From: an uncultured bacterium
Lineage (GTDB): Bacteria > Actinomycetota > Coriobacteriia > Coriobacteriales > Coriobacteriaceae
NCBI GenBank assembly: GCA_905215755.1
Contig: CAJMRE010000003.1
Location: 42,674-106,673 of the forward strand
Direction: 5' to 3'
DNA length: 64,000 nucleotides
Under the pieces are notes generated by a model that ran no database searches, was not told the DNA's origin, and worked only from the letters and a program-made list of their open reading frames with translations. This document shows, piece by piece, positions 18,378 through 27,575 of the stretch (position 1 is the stretch's first letter; each line of letters opens with the position of its first letter). The position numbers were made by a program, and so were the translations under genes.

Positions 18378-19610
18378 GTGGCCGTTACCGCGCTGTACGT
18401 GCACGTGCCGTTTTGCGCCCAAAAGTGCCGGTACTGCGACTTTGACTCGCGCAGTTTTGCTCCGTGCGACCTGAGCGCTGCGCTCGATGCCTATTTTGAG
18501 CAGTTGTTCGCGCGCCTCGATGCTTTTGGCAAAGCTGGGGCCTTTGACCAGATCCGCACCGTCTATGTTGGCGGCGGTACGCCGTCGCTGGCGGGGGAGC
18601 GCTTGGTGGAGCTGGCGCGGCGTATTCGTGCGTCGTGTGCCCCCGTTGAGTTTACCTGCGAGGCCAATCCCGAATCGCTGACCGCCGAGCTTGCCGCTGC
18701 GCTTGCCAAGGTTGGTGTCACACGCATTTCTCTGGGCGTGCAAACGCTCGATAACGCCGAACTTACCGCCATCGGCCGCATTCACGATGCCGATCGGGCG
18801 CTCGCTGCCATCACGACGGTTAAGGACGCTGGGCTCGATGTGTCGTGTGACCTGATGTGTGGCCTTCCCGGGCAGACCGCCGTAAGCTGGCAGCGCACGC
18901 TCGATGGCGTGCTGGCGGCGGCTCCGCATCATGTGTCGGTCTACCCGCTCACGCTCGAGGAGGGGACGCCCCTTTATCGCATGGCGTGCCGTGACGAGTC
19001 GCTCGAGCCTGATGAGGATTTTCAGGCCGCATGCATGGACGTGGCACGCGAGCTCCTGGGTGCCGCCGGCTATCACCCGTATGAGGTGGCGAGCTACGCG
19101 CTCGACGGCCATGAGTGCGCCCATAACATTGCCTACTGGACCGGACGGGGCTACCTGGGCCTGGGTCGTTCTGCCGCGGGCATGCTCGACGCCGAGGATT
19201 TCGACCGTCTTGCAGGTTTGTTCCCCGGTGTATCTTCTCGAGGCGATGCGTACCGCGTGCGTCTGGTGCAACGTGACGATGACGCGACGGCGTTCGAGGC
19301 CGAATATCTCTCGCAGCGCGAGGCTGCGGCCGAAGACCTGATGCTTGCTTGTCGCATGACGCGCGGTGTCGCGTCCGACCTGTTGGTTCGCGCGGCTCGT
19401 GTCATCCCGGCCGATGGGCTGACAGCCGCTTGCGATCGCGCGCTCGAATTAGGTCTTGCCACTTGGGTGCCCGAGACGCTCGGGGTCCATGAGGGACCCT
19501 TCACTTCGGCAGATGTCGTCGCGGGCCATGTTCGAGCTCGTTTAGCACCGACACACCTGGGCTGGCTCGATGGAAATGTTCTGTTCGAGCTGTTTTGGGA
19601 TCTAGCTTAG
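18378..19610 (+). CDS. hemW: HemW-type radical SAM heme chaperone
   Basis: A radical SAM protein related to coproporphyrinogen dehydrogenase. The HemW subgroup delivers heme rather than oxidising coproporphyrinogen. The CxxxCxxC cluster is in VPFCAQKCRYCDF (about 10-22), followed by the GGGTPS motif. Its position before dnaJ genes is typical of hemW in Gram-positive bacteria, and the HemN-specific N-terminal extension is absent. The GTG at 18378 directly follows dusB. Confidence 0.88.
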   Translation: MAVTALYVHVPFCAQKCRYCDFDSRSFAPCDLSAALDAYFEQLFARLDAFGKAGAFDQIRTVYVGGGTPSLAGERLVELARRIRASCAPVEFTCEANPESLTAELAAALAKVGVTRISLGVQTLDNAELTAIGRIHDADRALAAITTVKDAGLDVSCDLMCGLPGQTAVSWQRTLDGVLAAAPHHVSVYPLTLEEGTPLYRMACRDESLEPDEDFQAACMDVARELLGAAGYHPYEVASYALDGHECAHNIAYWTGRGYLGLGRSAAGMLDAEDFDRLAGLFPGVSSRGDAYRVRLVQRDDDATAFEAEYLSQREAAAEDLMLACRMTRGVASDLLVRAARVIPADGLTAACDRALELGLATWVPETLGVHEGPFTSADVVAGHVRARLAPTHLGWLDGNVLFELFWDLA

Positions 19611-19668
19611 GCCGCTCGGGTAGAATTACCGGAATATATACGCTGCTGTGAGCAGGAGGTTGCCGCGC

Positions 19669-20772
19669 ATGGCGACGATGAACGAAAAAGATTATTACGA
19701 GATTCTGGGTGTCTCCAAGGACGCTACCTCGCGTGATATACAGAAGGCCTTCCAGCAAAAGGCCCGCAAGCTCCATCCGGACGTCAACAAAGAGCCGGAT
19801 GCCGAGGAAAAGTTTAAAGAGGTTTCCGAGGCCTACGCCGTGCTTTCGGATGAGCAAAAACGTGCGCGCTACGACGCCATGCGTTCTAGCAATCCCTTTG
19901 CCGGTGCTCCTACAGCTTCGCCCTATGGTGGCGGCTACGCCGGCAACACGGGCTATGGCAATCCCTTTGAGGGCGGCTTTCCCTTTGGTGGCGCCTGGGG
20001 CCAGCAGCGTCGCGGCCAGGCTGCCTACAATCCCGAGAACGGCGCCAACGTGGTCGTCGATATCAAACTGGACGCCAAGGAGGCCAAGGGCGGTGCCCGC
20101 AAGACCGTCCGCTATACGCGCTTCGATACCTGTGGTCACTGCGGCGGCTCGGGTTCTGTCTCCTCCGAGCATGCCCATACCTGCCCAAGCTGTGGCGGCC
20201 GCGGCCACATCGACGTCGACCTGTCCTTCCTGTTTGGTGCGGGCACGTTCCAGTCGGTCTGCCCCGAGTGCGGCGGTTCCGGTAAGGTCGTGGCAGACCC
20301 CTGCCCTGATTGCGGTGGCAGCGGTCGTACTCGCGTAACCTCCGAGCAGACGATTGAGTTTCCTGCCGGCACGCACGATGGCGACGAGGTCCGCATTAGC
20401 GGCATGGGTCATGCTGGCACCAACGGTGCCGCGGGCGGCGACCTGGTGGGCCGCGCCCATGTTGAGGCCGAGCGCTTGGAAGGCAAAGCTCGTACCGGTT
20501 TTTACCTGATGGGCATCGTGGCGCCGTTTTTGGTACTCTCGGCCATCTCGGGCGTGTTCTCTGCCTTTGCCGTGATGTGCTTTATTCCGTTTACCATGGG
20601 CCTGTTCATGGTGCTTTCGGACGGCGTGCTTCATCGCAGCTTGCTGTGGTGGAAGCGCGGTGCGATGCAGTTTGCCAACGGTTTTGCCAACGGCTTCATG
20701 TTCGCGCTCGTGTCGGTTTGGTTCGCGAGCTGCTCGCAACGGGCCATGCTTTCGCCGTACCAAATGCAATAA
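19669..20772 (+). CDS. DnaJ-like protein with membrane-spanning C-terminus
   Basis: A 367-residue cochaperone variant. It has an intact J-domain with HPD at 36-38, a Gly/Phe-rich stretch (about 75-120), and a DnaJ zinc finger with four CxxC units (about 154-220). The usual second substrate-binding and dimerisation domains are missing. After a short VEAERLEGKA linker come hydrophobic segments at about 278-316 and 338-356, so the protein should be anchored in the membrane. The ATG at 19669 has AGGAGGT upstream. Immediately downstream is a normal dnaJ, so this is a diverged paralogue rather than the main Hsp40. It may recruit DnaK to the membrane (inference). Confidence 0.85.
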   Translation: MATMNEKDYYEILGVSKDATSRDIQKAFQQKARKLHPDVNKEPDAEEKFKEVSEAYAVLSDEQKRARYDAMRSSNPFAGAPTASPYGGGYAGNTGYGNPFEGGFPFGGAWGQQRRGQAAYNPENGANVVVDIKLDAKEAKGGARKTVRYTRFDTCGHCGGSGSVSSEHAHTCPSCGGRGHIDVDLSFLFGAGTFQSVCPECGGSGKVVADPCPDCGGSGRTRVTSEQTIEFPAGTHDGDEVRISGMGHAGTNGAAGGDLVGRAHVEAERLEGKARTGFYLMGIVAPFLVLSAISGVFSAFAVMCFIPFTMGLFMVLSDGVLHRSLLWWKRGAMQFANGFANGFMFALVSVWFASCSQRAMLSPYQMQ

Positions 20773-20853
20773 CATCAAACCCTCTGTTTGCGGCCGGCCT
20801 TGCTTGGGTATAGGACGCACTGTGACAATAATGAAAGTCGGAAGGATTCGGTC

Positions 20854-22002
20854 GTGTCGGAAAATAGGGATTACTACGAGGTACTTGGCGTCGACAGGGA
20901 TGCCGACGCGCGGACGATTAAGCGCGCGTTTCTAAAGAAGGCCCGTACCGTACACCCGGACGTTTCGGACGACCCCGAGGCCGAGGCCAAGTTTAAAGAG
21001 CTTAACGAGGCATATTCCGTTCTTTCCGATGAGCAGAAGCGTGCTAACTACGACCGTTACGGCACTGCCGACGGCCCTGGTGGTTCAGGCTACGTCGATA
21101 TCAACGATATCTTTGGTGGCATGGGCATGGACGACTTGTTCTCGTCGTTCTTTGGCGGCGGTGCCGGCGGTGGCGCCCGCAGCCGTCGCGAGCGCCGCCG
21201 GGGTCGCGATATGGCCATCTCCCTTTCGGTGACGCTCGAGGAGGCGGCACTCGGCTGCAAAAAGACGATCAGCTATGACCGCCTTGCTCCTTGCGAGGAC
21301 TGCAATGGCACCGGTAGGGCAGAGGGCGCACAGGAAAAGCAGTGCGGCCGCTGCCACGGTACGGGCTATGTGACGACGGTCCAGCGTTCGTTCCTGGGCC
21401 AGGTTCAGTCTTCCTCGCCTTGCCCTGACTGCCATGGCGAGGGCACGGTTATCGACCATCCCTGCGAGACCTGCGACGGTCAGGGCCGCACGCCTTCGCA
21501 TGAAAAGATTGACATCGATATTCCCGCCGGCGTTTCGACCGGTCGCCAGCTGCGTGTGAGCGGCTTTGGCGAGGCCGGCCTTCGCGGCGAGCCTTCGGGC
21601 GACCTGATTGTCAACGTGCGCGTTGCCGACCATGAGCGCTTTAAGCGCAACGGTGACGACCTGTACCTGGTGAGTGATATCTCGATTGCGCAGGCTGCGC
21701 TTGGCTGCGAGATCGAGGTCGAGGGCATTATGCCCGACGAGGTCGTTAAGGTGACGGTTCCCGCCGGCGCCCAGTACGGTGATACCGTGAGCGTCAATAA
21801 TTACGGCATGCCGCGCATTGGCGGTGGCGGTTCGCGTGGCCGCCTGATCGTGCAACTGCGCGTGGTCGTTCCCACCAATCTTTCCAATAAGCAGCGCGAG
21901 CTGCTCCGTGCTTTTGCCGATGAGATGGGCGATGACGTCGCTTCCGGTAAGAAGTCGGTGACCGACCGTATCAAGAGTGCCCTCGACGATATCCTCGATT
22001 AA
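20854..22002 (+). CDS. dnaJ: Chaperone protein DnaJ
   Basis: Hsp40 cochaperone that stimulates DnaK. The 382-residue protein has every domain: J-domain with HPD (about 35-37), Gly-rich linker, zinc finger with four CxxCxGxG repeats (about 145-210), and both C-terminal domains. The GTG at 20854 gives the start VSENRDYYEVLGV; GAAGGA lies upstream. It sits in a run with hemW upstream and mtaB/phoH downstream. The hrcA repressor gene, often present between hemW and dnaJ, is absent here. Confidence 0.95.
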   Translation: MSENRDYYEVLGVDRDADARTIKRAFLKKARTVHPDVSDDPEAEAKFKELNEAYSVLSDEQKRANYDRYGTADGPGGSGYVDINDIFGGMGMDDLFSSFFGGGAGGGARSRRERRRGRDMAISLSVTLEEAALGCKKTISYDRLAPCEDCNGTGRAEGAQEKQCGRCHGTGYVTTVQRSFLGQVQSSSPCPDCHGEGTVIDHPCETCDGQGRTPSHEKIDIDIPAGVSTGRQLRVSGFGEAGLRGEPSGDLIVNVRVADHERFKRNGDDLYLVSDISIAQAALGCEIEVEGIMPDEVVKVTVPAGAQYGDTVSVNNYGMPRIGGGGSRGRLIVQLRVVVPTNLSNKQRELLRAFADEMGDDVASGKKSVTDRIKSALDDILD

Positions 22003-22011
22003 GGAGCCCGC

Positions 22012-23304
22012 GTGCTCGCACCCCATATTTCCGTCGTCAACCTCGGTTGCCGTGTCAACCGGGTTGAGTCTGACCGTATCACTGCCGATCTTATGCGCCT
22101 GGGCTTTGCTATTGTGGAGCCCCAGGATGCCGATCTGATCGTCATTAACACTTGTGCCGTTACGGGCGAGGCCGAGGCCAAGACCCGTAAGGCCGTCCGT
22201 CATGCGCTGGCCCATCCAAACGAGCCCTATGTGCTCGTGACCGGATGCGTGGTCAATTTGCATCCCGAGGAGCTGCCGGAGCTTTCGGATCGCGTGATTG
22301 CCGAGCCGTCCAAGATAGATGTCGCCGAACGTGTTTGCGAGGTGCTGGGTGTTGAGTCCGATAGCGTTCCCGCCTGCAGCGATGGCGAGGTGGTCGACGT
22401 TCTCGGTCGCTCTCGCCTGGGCGTGAAGATTCAGGACGGCTGCAACCATCGCTGCACCTATTGCATTGTGTGGAAGACGCGCGGCCCCGAGCGCTCCGTG
22501 CCGGTCGAGTCCGTGCTCGAGCAAGTTCGCGAGGCCCAGGAGGCCGGCGTGCCCGAGGTGGTGCTGACCGGTGTGAACCTGGGTGCCTACGATGGCAAGA
22601 GCACGACCGACGAGCATGTCGAAATCGATGAGCTGCTCGAGGCCATCATGGAGCGCACGTCTATTCCGCACGTGCGCATCTCCTCGGTGGAGCCCATGGA
22701 TATTTCCGAGCGCTTGCTCAAGGTGATGGCTCGCTATCCGAAGCGTATCGCTCCGTTTTTGCACCTGCCCGTGCAGTCCGGCTGCACGGCGACCCTGCAT
22801 CGCATGGGCCGTCCCTATAGCGCCGTGGCCTTCGAGGACACGGTGCGTATGATACGCGCCAATCTGCCGCAGGCGTCCCTTTCTTGCGACGTTATTGTCG
22901 GCTTCCCCGGTGAGACGGACGAGGAGTTCGAGGAGTCGCTGGCGCTGTGCCGCCGTGTGGGTTTCTCGCGTATGCACGTGTTCCGCTACAGCAAGCGTCC
23001 CGGTACCCTTGCCGCCGATATGCCCGACCAGGTTCCGCCCGAGGTTATGGCCGAGCGCAGCCGCCGTATGCGGGCCGCTGCACAGGAGCTCGCTATTGCC
23101 GACGCTCGCCGTCGCGTGGGCACGGTTGAGCGTGCCGTGCTCGAGTATGGTGACAACCTGACGCTCGGCTCGTTCCATCATGCCCGTCTTGACGATACCT
23201 GTGGACTTACAGCCCCGTGCCTGCTCGATGTTGCTATCATCGGAGTCGATGATTCCGGCTTGGTCCATGCACGCAGGGAGGTTCATGGAAGCCTCGAAGA
23301 TTAG
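22012..23304 (+). CDS. mtaB: tRNA t6A37 methylthiotransferase MtaB
   Basis: Adds a methylthio group to t6A at position 37 of ANN-decoding tRNAs. The 430-residue protein has the MTTase N-terminal domain with three cysteines (NLGCRVN, NTCAVTG, TGCVVN) and the radical SAM motif CNHRCTYC near residues 144-151. The NLGCRVN start and short TRAM region separate MtaB from MiaB and RimO, both of which are also in this window. The GTG start follows AAGGAG. The end overlaps phoH by 20 nt. Confidence 0.88.
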   Translation: MLAPHISVVNLGCRVNRVESDRITADLMRLGFAIVEPQDADLIVINTCAVTGEAEAKTRKAVRHALAHPNEPYVLVTGCVVNLHPEELPELSDRVIAEPSKIDVAERVCEVLGVESDSVPACSDGEVVDVLGRSRLGVKIQDGCNHRCTYCIVWKTRGPERSVPVESVLEQVREAQEAGVPEVVLTGVNLGAYDGKSTTDEHVEIDELLEAIMERTSIPHVRISSVEPMDISERLLKVMARYPKRIAPFLHLPVQSGCTATLHRMGRPYSAVAFEDTVRMIRANLPQASLSCDVIVGFPGETDEEFEESLALCRRVGFSRMHVFRYSKRPGTLAADMPDQVPPEVMAERSRRMRAAAQELAIADARRRVGTVERAVLEYGDNLTLGSFHHARLDDTCGLTAPCLLDVAIIGVDDSGLVHARREVHGSLED

Positions 23305-24271
23305 ACTTACCGTTCCCGAGGGAATTGATCCCTCGCGCGTTTTGGGCGCCGGCGACGGCGTCCTTCGTGCGCTTGAGAGCTTGGTTCGCGCCCATGTGGT
23401 CGCCCGTGGCGATAGCATCTCCGTGAGCGGCGACCCGGACGAGGTCGAACTCGTGGCGCGCTTTTTCGAGCACGCTTTTCGCGAGGCGGCCGCCGGGCGC
23501 ACGCTGTCTGCCGACGATGTCTCTCGCTGCCTGGCCGTCTTGCGCGACGGTGAGCACGAGGCTACGTCGCTTCGCGATGACGTGCTGCTTTCGTATCGCG
23601 GCCGTGCCATTCGCCCCAAGACGCTGGGCCAAAAGCGCTATGTGGATGCCATCCGCACGCATACCATCACGTTTGGCCTGGGTCCTGCCGGCACCGGTAA
23701 GACCTATCTGGCCATGGCGCTCGCCGTTGCCGCGCTCAAGCGCCACGAGGTGGGCCGGCTGATCTTGACGCGTCCGGTTGTCGAGGCGGGGGAGAACTTG
23801 GGCTTTTTGCCCGGCACCCTCGAGGAAAAGATCGATCCCTACATGCGTCCGCTCTACGACGCCCTTTTTGACATGATGGATCGCGAGCGCACCGATGAGC
23901 TTATGGAGCGTGGCGTGATCGAGATCGCCCCGCTTGCCTACATGCGCGGCCGCACGCTGAGCGATGCCTTCGTGGTGCTCGACGAGGCGCAAAATACCAC
24001 GCCTGAGCAGATGAAGATGTTCCTGACGCGCTTGGGCTTTAACTCCAAGTTTGTGATTACCGGCGACCTGAGCCAGCGCGACCTGGTGGGTCGTCGTGGC
24101 GGTCTTGCCGACGTTGAGCAGATTTTGGGCCGTGTCGACGATGTCGCATTTTCGCACCTCGAGCGCGCCGACGTGGTGCGCCATGCCTTGGTGGGACGTA
24201 TCGTCGAGGCATACGACACTTATGATGACGTGCGCGAGCAGCGCCCGCGCGACCGAAAGGAGTCCCGTTGA
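23285..24271 (+). CDS. phoH: PhoH-family ATPase
   Basis: A predicted ATPase associated with RNA metabolism. The 328-residue protein has an N-terminal KH-like region and the PhoH P-loop GPAGTGKTY near residues 138-146, with DEAQN as Walker B. The ATG at 23285 follows GGAGG. Pairing with ybeY immediately downstream is nearly universal and points to a role near rRNA maturation or ribosome quality control. Confidence 0.9.
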   Translation: MEASKIRLTVPEGIDPSRVLGAGDGVLRALESLVRAHVVARGDSISVSGDPDEVELVARFFEHAFREAAAGRTLSADDVSRCLAVLRDGEHEATSLRDDVLLSYRGRAIRPKTLGQKRYVDAIRTHTITFGLGPAGTGKTYLAMALAVAALKRHEVGRLILTRPVVEAGENLGFLPGTLEEKIDPYMRPLYDALFDMMDRERTDELMERGVIEIAPLAYMRGRTLSDAFVVLDEAQNTTPEQMKMFLTRLGFNSKFVITGDLSQRDLVGRRGGLADVEQILGRVDDVAFSHLERADVVRHALVGRIVEAYDTYDDVREQRPRDRKESR

Positions 24272-24777
24272 GTGTATTGATCAGCAACGATGCCGAGCTC
24301 GATACGCTGCTCGATGCGCAGGAGGTGGAGCACATCTGCGAGGTCGTGCTTGCCGCCGAGGGCGTTGAGCGTGAAGTCGAGATTTCCCTTTCGTATGTCG
24401 ACGAGGACGAGATGCACGAGCTCAACCACGAGTGGCGCGGTATCGATCGCACCACCGATGTACTCTCGTTTGAGTGCGATTCGGCCTTTGACGATGACAT
24501 TCCCGCCGATGAGACGCTCGAGCTCGGCGATATTATCTTGGCCCCGCAGGTTATTGCCCGTCAGGCCCCCGGTTTTGGCAATAGCCCCGCTGACGAGTGC
24601 CGTCTGATGCTCGTTCACGGCATGCTGCACCTGCTGGGCTATGACCACATCGAGGACGACGAGGCCGAGGTCATGGAGGCCCGCGAGGACGCCATCCTGC
24701 GCGATTTGGCGCTCGAGCGCGGCGAGGACCCCAAGCTAGTCCACGTCGGCCCCATCACCAACCACGCCCACGACTAG
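24268..24777 (+). CDS. ybeY: Endoribonuclease YbeY
   Basis: A zinc-dependent RNase needed for 16S rRNA 3' maturation. The 169-residue protein carries the family signature HGMLHLLGYDH (H3 motif). The start is a TTG at 24268 that overlaps the phoH stop codon, with AAAGGAG before it; no ATG or GTG in frame gives a full-length N-terminus. Confidence 0.9.
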   Translation: MSVLISNDAELDTLLDAQEVEHICEVVLAAEGVEREVEISLSYVDEDEMHELNHEWRGIDRTTDVLSFECDSAFDDDIPADETLELGDIILAPQVIARQAPGFGNSPADECRLMLVHGMLHLLGYDHIEDDEAEVMEAREDAILRDLALERGEDPKLVHVGPITNHAHD

Positions 24778-24786
24778 GAGCCGTCT

Positions 24787-25164
24787 ATGATTCCCGGATC
24801 GAACAAGGACCATCCGTCCTTCTTAAAGTCGTTTTCTTACGCTATGGAGGGCTTCGTCACCGCCGTCAAGACCGAGCGCAACATTAAGGTCATGCTCGTG
24901 GCGGGCGTGTGCACCGTCATTGCAGGCTGCATCGTGGGGCTCGACATTGCCGAGTGGGCCACGATTATCATCTGTTGCGGCCTGGTGATCCACGGCGAGC
25001 TTTGCAATACCGCCATGGAGGCCATCGTCGACCTGGCGACCCAGGAGCTCCATCCGCTGGCCAAGCGTGCGAAGGACATCGCCGCCGCCTCCGTATACGT
25101 TCTTTCCATCACCGCCGCGATTGTGGGCTTGCTGGTATTTGCCCACGCGCTCGGCTTTATTTAG
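24787..25164 (+). CDS. dgkA: Diacylglycerol/undecaprenol kinase
   Basis: A small membrane kinase with 125 residues and three helices (about 35-52, 58-73, 97-118). The active-site segment GELCNTAMEAIVDL matches the Gram-positive DgkA group, which mostly phosphorylates undecaprenol. It stands between ybeY and era, a conserved position. Confidence 0.9.
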   Translation: MIPGSNKDHPSFLKSFSYAMEGFVTAVKTERNIKVMLVAGVCTVIAGCIVGLDIAEWATIIICCGLVIHGELCNTAMEAIVDLATQELHPLAKRAKDIAAASVYVLSITAAIVGLLVFAHALGFI

Positions 25165-25176
25165 AAAGGGATTCCC

Positions 25177-26244
25177 ATGTCCGACAATATGCAGCCTACC
25201 GATGAGATTTTGGACGACGAGTCCCTGGACGCGGTGGATACCGAGGAGCTCGAGGATGTCGAGGAGTTCGACCCGTTTGAGGGTATGAGCGACGAGGAAC
25301 TCGACGCCCTGTGCGACGAGGACGACAACCTCGCGGGCTTTGGCGACGTGGAGCCCGGTTTCCGCAGCGGCTTTGTGGCCCTGGTCGGTCGTCCCAACGC
25401 TGGCAAGTCCACGCTGCTTAATGCCTGCTATGGCAAAAAGGTCGCCATCACCTCGCCGGTGGCCCAGACGACCCGCCGCCGCATGCGCGCCGTCGTTAAC
25501 CGTCCCGGCTACCAGCTGGTCTTTGTCGATACCCCGGGTATCCACAAGCCCAAGGACGGTCTGGGTTCCGAGCTCAACAAGAGTGCGTTGTTCGAGCTGA
25601 ACGATGTTGACGTCGTCGCGTTTTTGATTGATGCCACCAAACCTATCGGCAGGGGAGACGCTTGGGTTGCCGAGCGCGTCAGATGCGCCCGTTCCAAGAA
25701 GGTTCTGGTGCTCACTAAGGCCGATGAGGCCGACCCCGCACAGGTCATGGAGCAGCTTAAGGCTGCCCACGAGCTCATGGAATATGACGATGAGATCGTG
25801 ACGTCGTCGGTCAAGAACTTCAACGTCGATGCCTTTATCGAGACCGTTGCGCACTTTTTGCCCGAGGGTCCGCGTTGGTTCCCCGAGGACATGGGTACCG
25901 ACGCTTCCGATGAGACGCTCGTTGCCGAGTTTGTGCGCGAGAAGGTCTTGCGCCGCACCCGTGATGAGATTCCGCACTCCGTTGGCGTGATCTGCGATGC
26001 GCTTGAGCAGACCAAGAAGGTGCTGCGCGTGCACGCCACCATTTACGTCGAGCGCGAGGGCCAAAAGGGCATCATCATCGGCAAGGGCGGCGAGATGATC
26101 AAGCATATCGGTATCGACGCCCGTCGCGATCTTGAGCGCATCTTTGGCACGCAGGTCTTTTTGGAGCTGGACGTGAAGGTCAAGGCCGGCTGGCGTGACG
26201 ACGAGGCCCAGATTCGCCGCTTTGGCTATAACGCCGAGGACTAA
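25177..26244 (+). CDS. era: GTPase Era with acidic N-terminal extension
   Basis: A 16S rRNA-binding GTPase required for 30S assembly. The 355-residue protein has G1 VGRPNAGKST near residues 69-78, G3 DTPG, G4 TKAD and a C-terminal KH domain (about 265-340) with IIGKGGEMIK. It is longer than typical Era (about 300) because of about 60 acidic residues before the G domain, rich in DE and without predicted fold. ATG 25177 with AAAGGG upstream supports translation of the extension. Confidence 0.93.
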   Translation: MSDNMQPTDEILDDESLDAVDTEELEDVEEFDPFEGMSDEELDALCDEDDNLAGFGDVEPGFRSGFVALVGRPNAGKSTLLNACYGKKVAITSPVAQTTRRRMRAVVNRPGYQLVFVDTPGIHKPKDGLGSELNKSALFELNDVDVVAFLIDATKPIGRGDAWVAERVRCARSKKVLVLTKADEADPAQVMEQLKAAHELMEYDDEIVTSSVKNFNVDAFIETVAHFLPEGPRWFPEDMGTDASDETLVAEFVREKVLRRTRDEIPHSVGVICDALEQTKKVLRVHATIYVEREGQKGIIIGKGGEMIKHIGIDARRDLERIFGTQVFLELDVKVKAGWRDDEAQIRRFGYNAED

Positions 26245-26259
26245 GGACGCGCGGCGCGC

Positions 26260-27009
26260 ATGGCAGGCTCCCGGACATATCGCACGAAAGTGGTCGTGCT
26301 CGATAAGACTAAGCTCAAAGAGACCGACCTGATCTTGACGATGCTTGACGAGCGGGGGCGGCAGGTTCGTGCCGTGGCAAAGGGCGCCCGCAAACCCGGC
26401 GGACGCCTGGCTGCGCGCTGCGAGCTGTTCTGTACGGTCGATATGCTGCTCGCACATGGACGGTCACTCGACGTGGTTTCCCAGGCCGAGCTTATGGAGG
26501 CGCCGCTCGGCGCTGCGCCCGATTACGAGACGACCTGCGCCGCAAGCGCGATCGCCGAGGTTGCGCGCGTGTGCTCGTTCGAGGACGCCGAGGACCCGTT
26601 TACCTTTGCCATCACGCAGCGAGCGCTTGCCCTGGTGGGCAGCGGGCTTGACACGGCGCATATGGACCTACTTGTGGCGGCATATGTCTTTAAGCTGCTG
26701 TCGCACGTTGGCTATCGACCCGATTTTTCGGCCTGTGTGCTGTGCGGAGACCCCATGCTGTCGTATTTTTCAGCCCAGGCGGGCGGTCTCATGTGCGGGT
26801 CGTGCGCGTCGAGCGTTCCAGGTGCCGAACTGGTGTCGACCGGTGAGACCGCATGGCTGCGCGCCCTCATGTCCATGACCTTCGATGCGCTCATGGCCGA
26901 GCGAATCGACCCGCATACGGCGGCATTCCTGCTCGGGCTTTCGCATGTTTGGGCTGCGACGCACACCGATCAGCGCCTCCGCGCGATGGAATTCATGTTG
27001 GGTCGGTGA
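26260..27009 (+). CDS. recO: DNA repair protein RecO
   Basis: Loads RecA on SSB-coated DNA in the RecFOR pathway. The 249-residue protein has an N-terminal OB fold (KVVVLDKTKLKETDLIL) and a four-cysteine zinc site (CVLCGD, CGSC) near residues 157-188. Adjacent to era, as in most bacteria, and the last gene of this long run. Confidence 0.9.
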   Translation: MAGSRTYRTKVVVLDKTKLKETDLILTMLDERGRQVRAVAKGARKPGGRLAARCELFCTVDMLLAHGRSLDVVSQAELMEAPLGAAPDYETTCAASAIAEVARVCSFEDAEDPFTFAITQRALALVGSGLDTAHMDLLVAAYVFKLLSHVGYRPDFSACVLCGDPMLSYFSAQAGGLMCGSCASSVPGAELVSTGETAWLRALMSMTFDALMAERIDPHTAAFLLGLSHVWAATHTDQRLRAMEFMLGR

Positions 27010-27147
27010 TGATGCGCAGGCGCGGGCTGCTTGTGGTAACATACCGACCTGTTGGTACCTCGACCTTGGTTGTTCGCTCCACCGGCGGCTTCCCAGTCCG
27101 AGGCGAATCGAGTCGCCCGTGGGCGACGCAAAACGAAAGGTGAAACA

Positions 27148-27426
27148 ATGACTGTTTCCAAAGAGCGCAAGGCGGAGCTGACTGCCCAGTTCGGTAACAC
27201 CCCGGTCGACACCGGCAACCCCAAGGTTCAGGTCGCCATCCTGTCCGAGCGCATCAAGGAGCTGACCGAGCACATGAAGTCCCACCAGAAGGACTTCCAC
27301 ACCCGTCGTGGCCTGCTCATGCTCGTCGGTCGTCGTCGTCGTCTTCTTTCCTACATCAAGAAGAACGACATCGTCGAGTACCGTGAGCTCATCAAGGCTC
27401 TGGGCATCCGCGACAACATCCAGTAG
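27148..27426 (+). CDS. rpsO: 30S ribosomal protein S15
   Basis: Binds the 16S rRNA central domain. It has 92 residues, beginning MTVSKERKAELTAQFG, with the conserved RRGLLMLVGRRRRLLSYI. The ATG at 27148 has GAAAGG upstream. The order rpsO-pnp is conserved across bacteria. Confidence 0.95.
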   Translation: MTVSKERKAELTAQFGNTPVDTGNPKVQVAILSERIKELTEHMKSHQKDFHTRRGLLMLVGRRRRLLSYIKKNDIVEYRELIKALGIRDNIQ

Positions 27427-27440
27427 GATTTGTACATGCT

Positions 27441-27474
27441 AAGAGCGTCCTGCGCAGCGGGGCGCTCTTTTTGT
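27441..27474 (+). terminator. Terminator between rpsO and pnp
   Basis: AGAGCGTCC pairs with GGGGCGCTCT (one mismatch) and is followed by TTTTT. Read-through into pnp is possible, as known for E. coli rpsO-pnp. Confidence 0.75.
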
Positions 27475-27539
27475 GTAAGGGCGCGAACAATCACGCTCTG
27501 AAGCGTGGCGGGGGCAGGGGGCCCGCGTCACATGAGAAG

Positions 27540-27562
27540 CCCGCAGGCAAGGGGCCTGTGGG
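27540..27562 (+). promoter_or_regulatory. Hairpin in pnp leader
   Basis: CCCGCAGGC pairs with GCCTGTGGG (one G:T pair) just before the pnp ribosome-binding site. In E. coli a pnp leader hairpin is cut by RNase III and mediates autoregulation; whether that applies here is inference. Confidence 0.35.
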
Positions 27563-27575
27563 GTAAAGGAGAACA

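Noticed and set aside
21085..23619. 844-codon minus-strand frame across dnaJ, mtaB and phoH
   Set aside because: It spans three well-supported plus-strand genes and is low-complexity (His, Arg, Gly, Ala); a codon-bias shadow.
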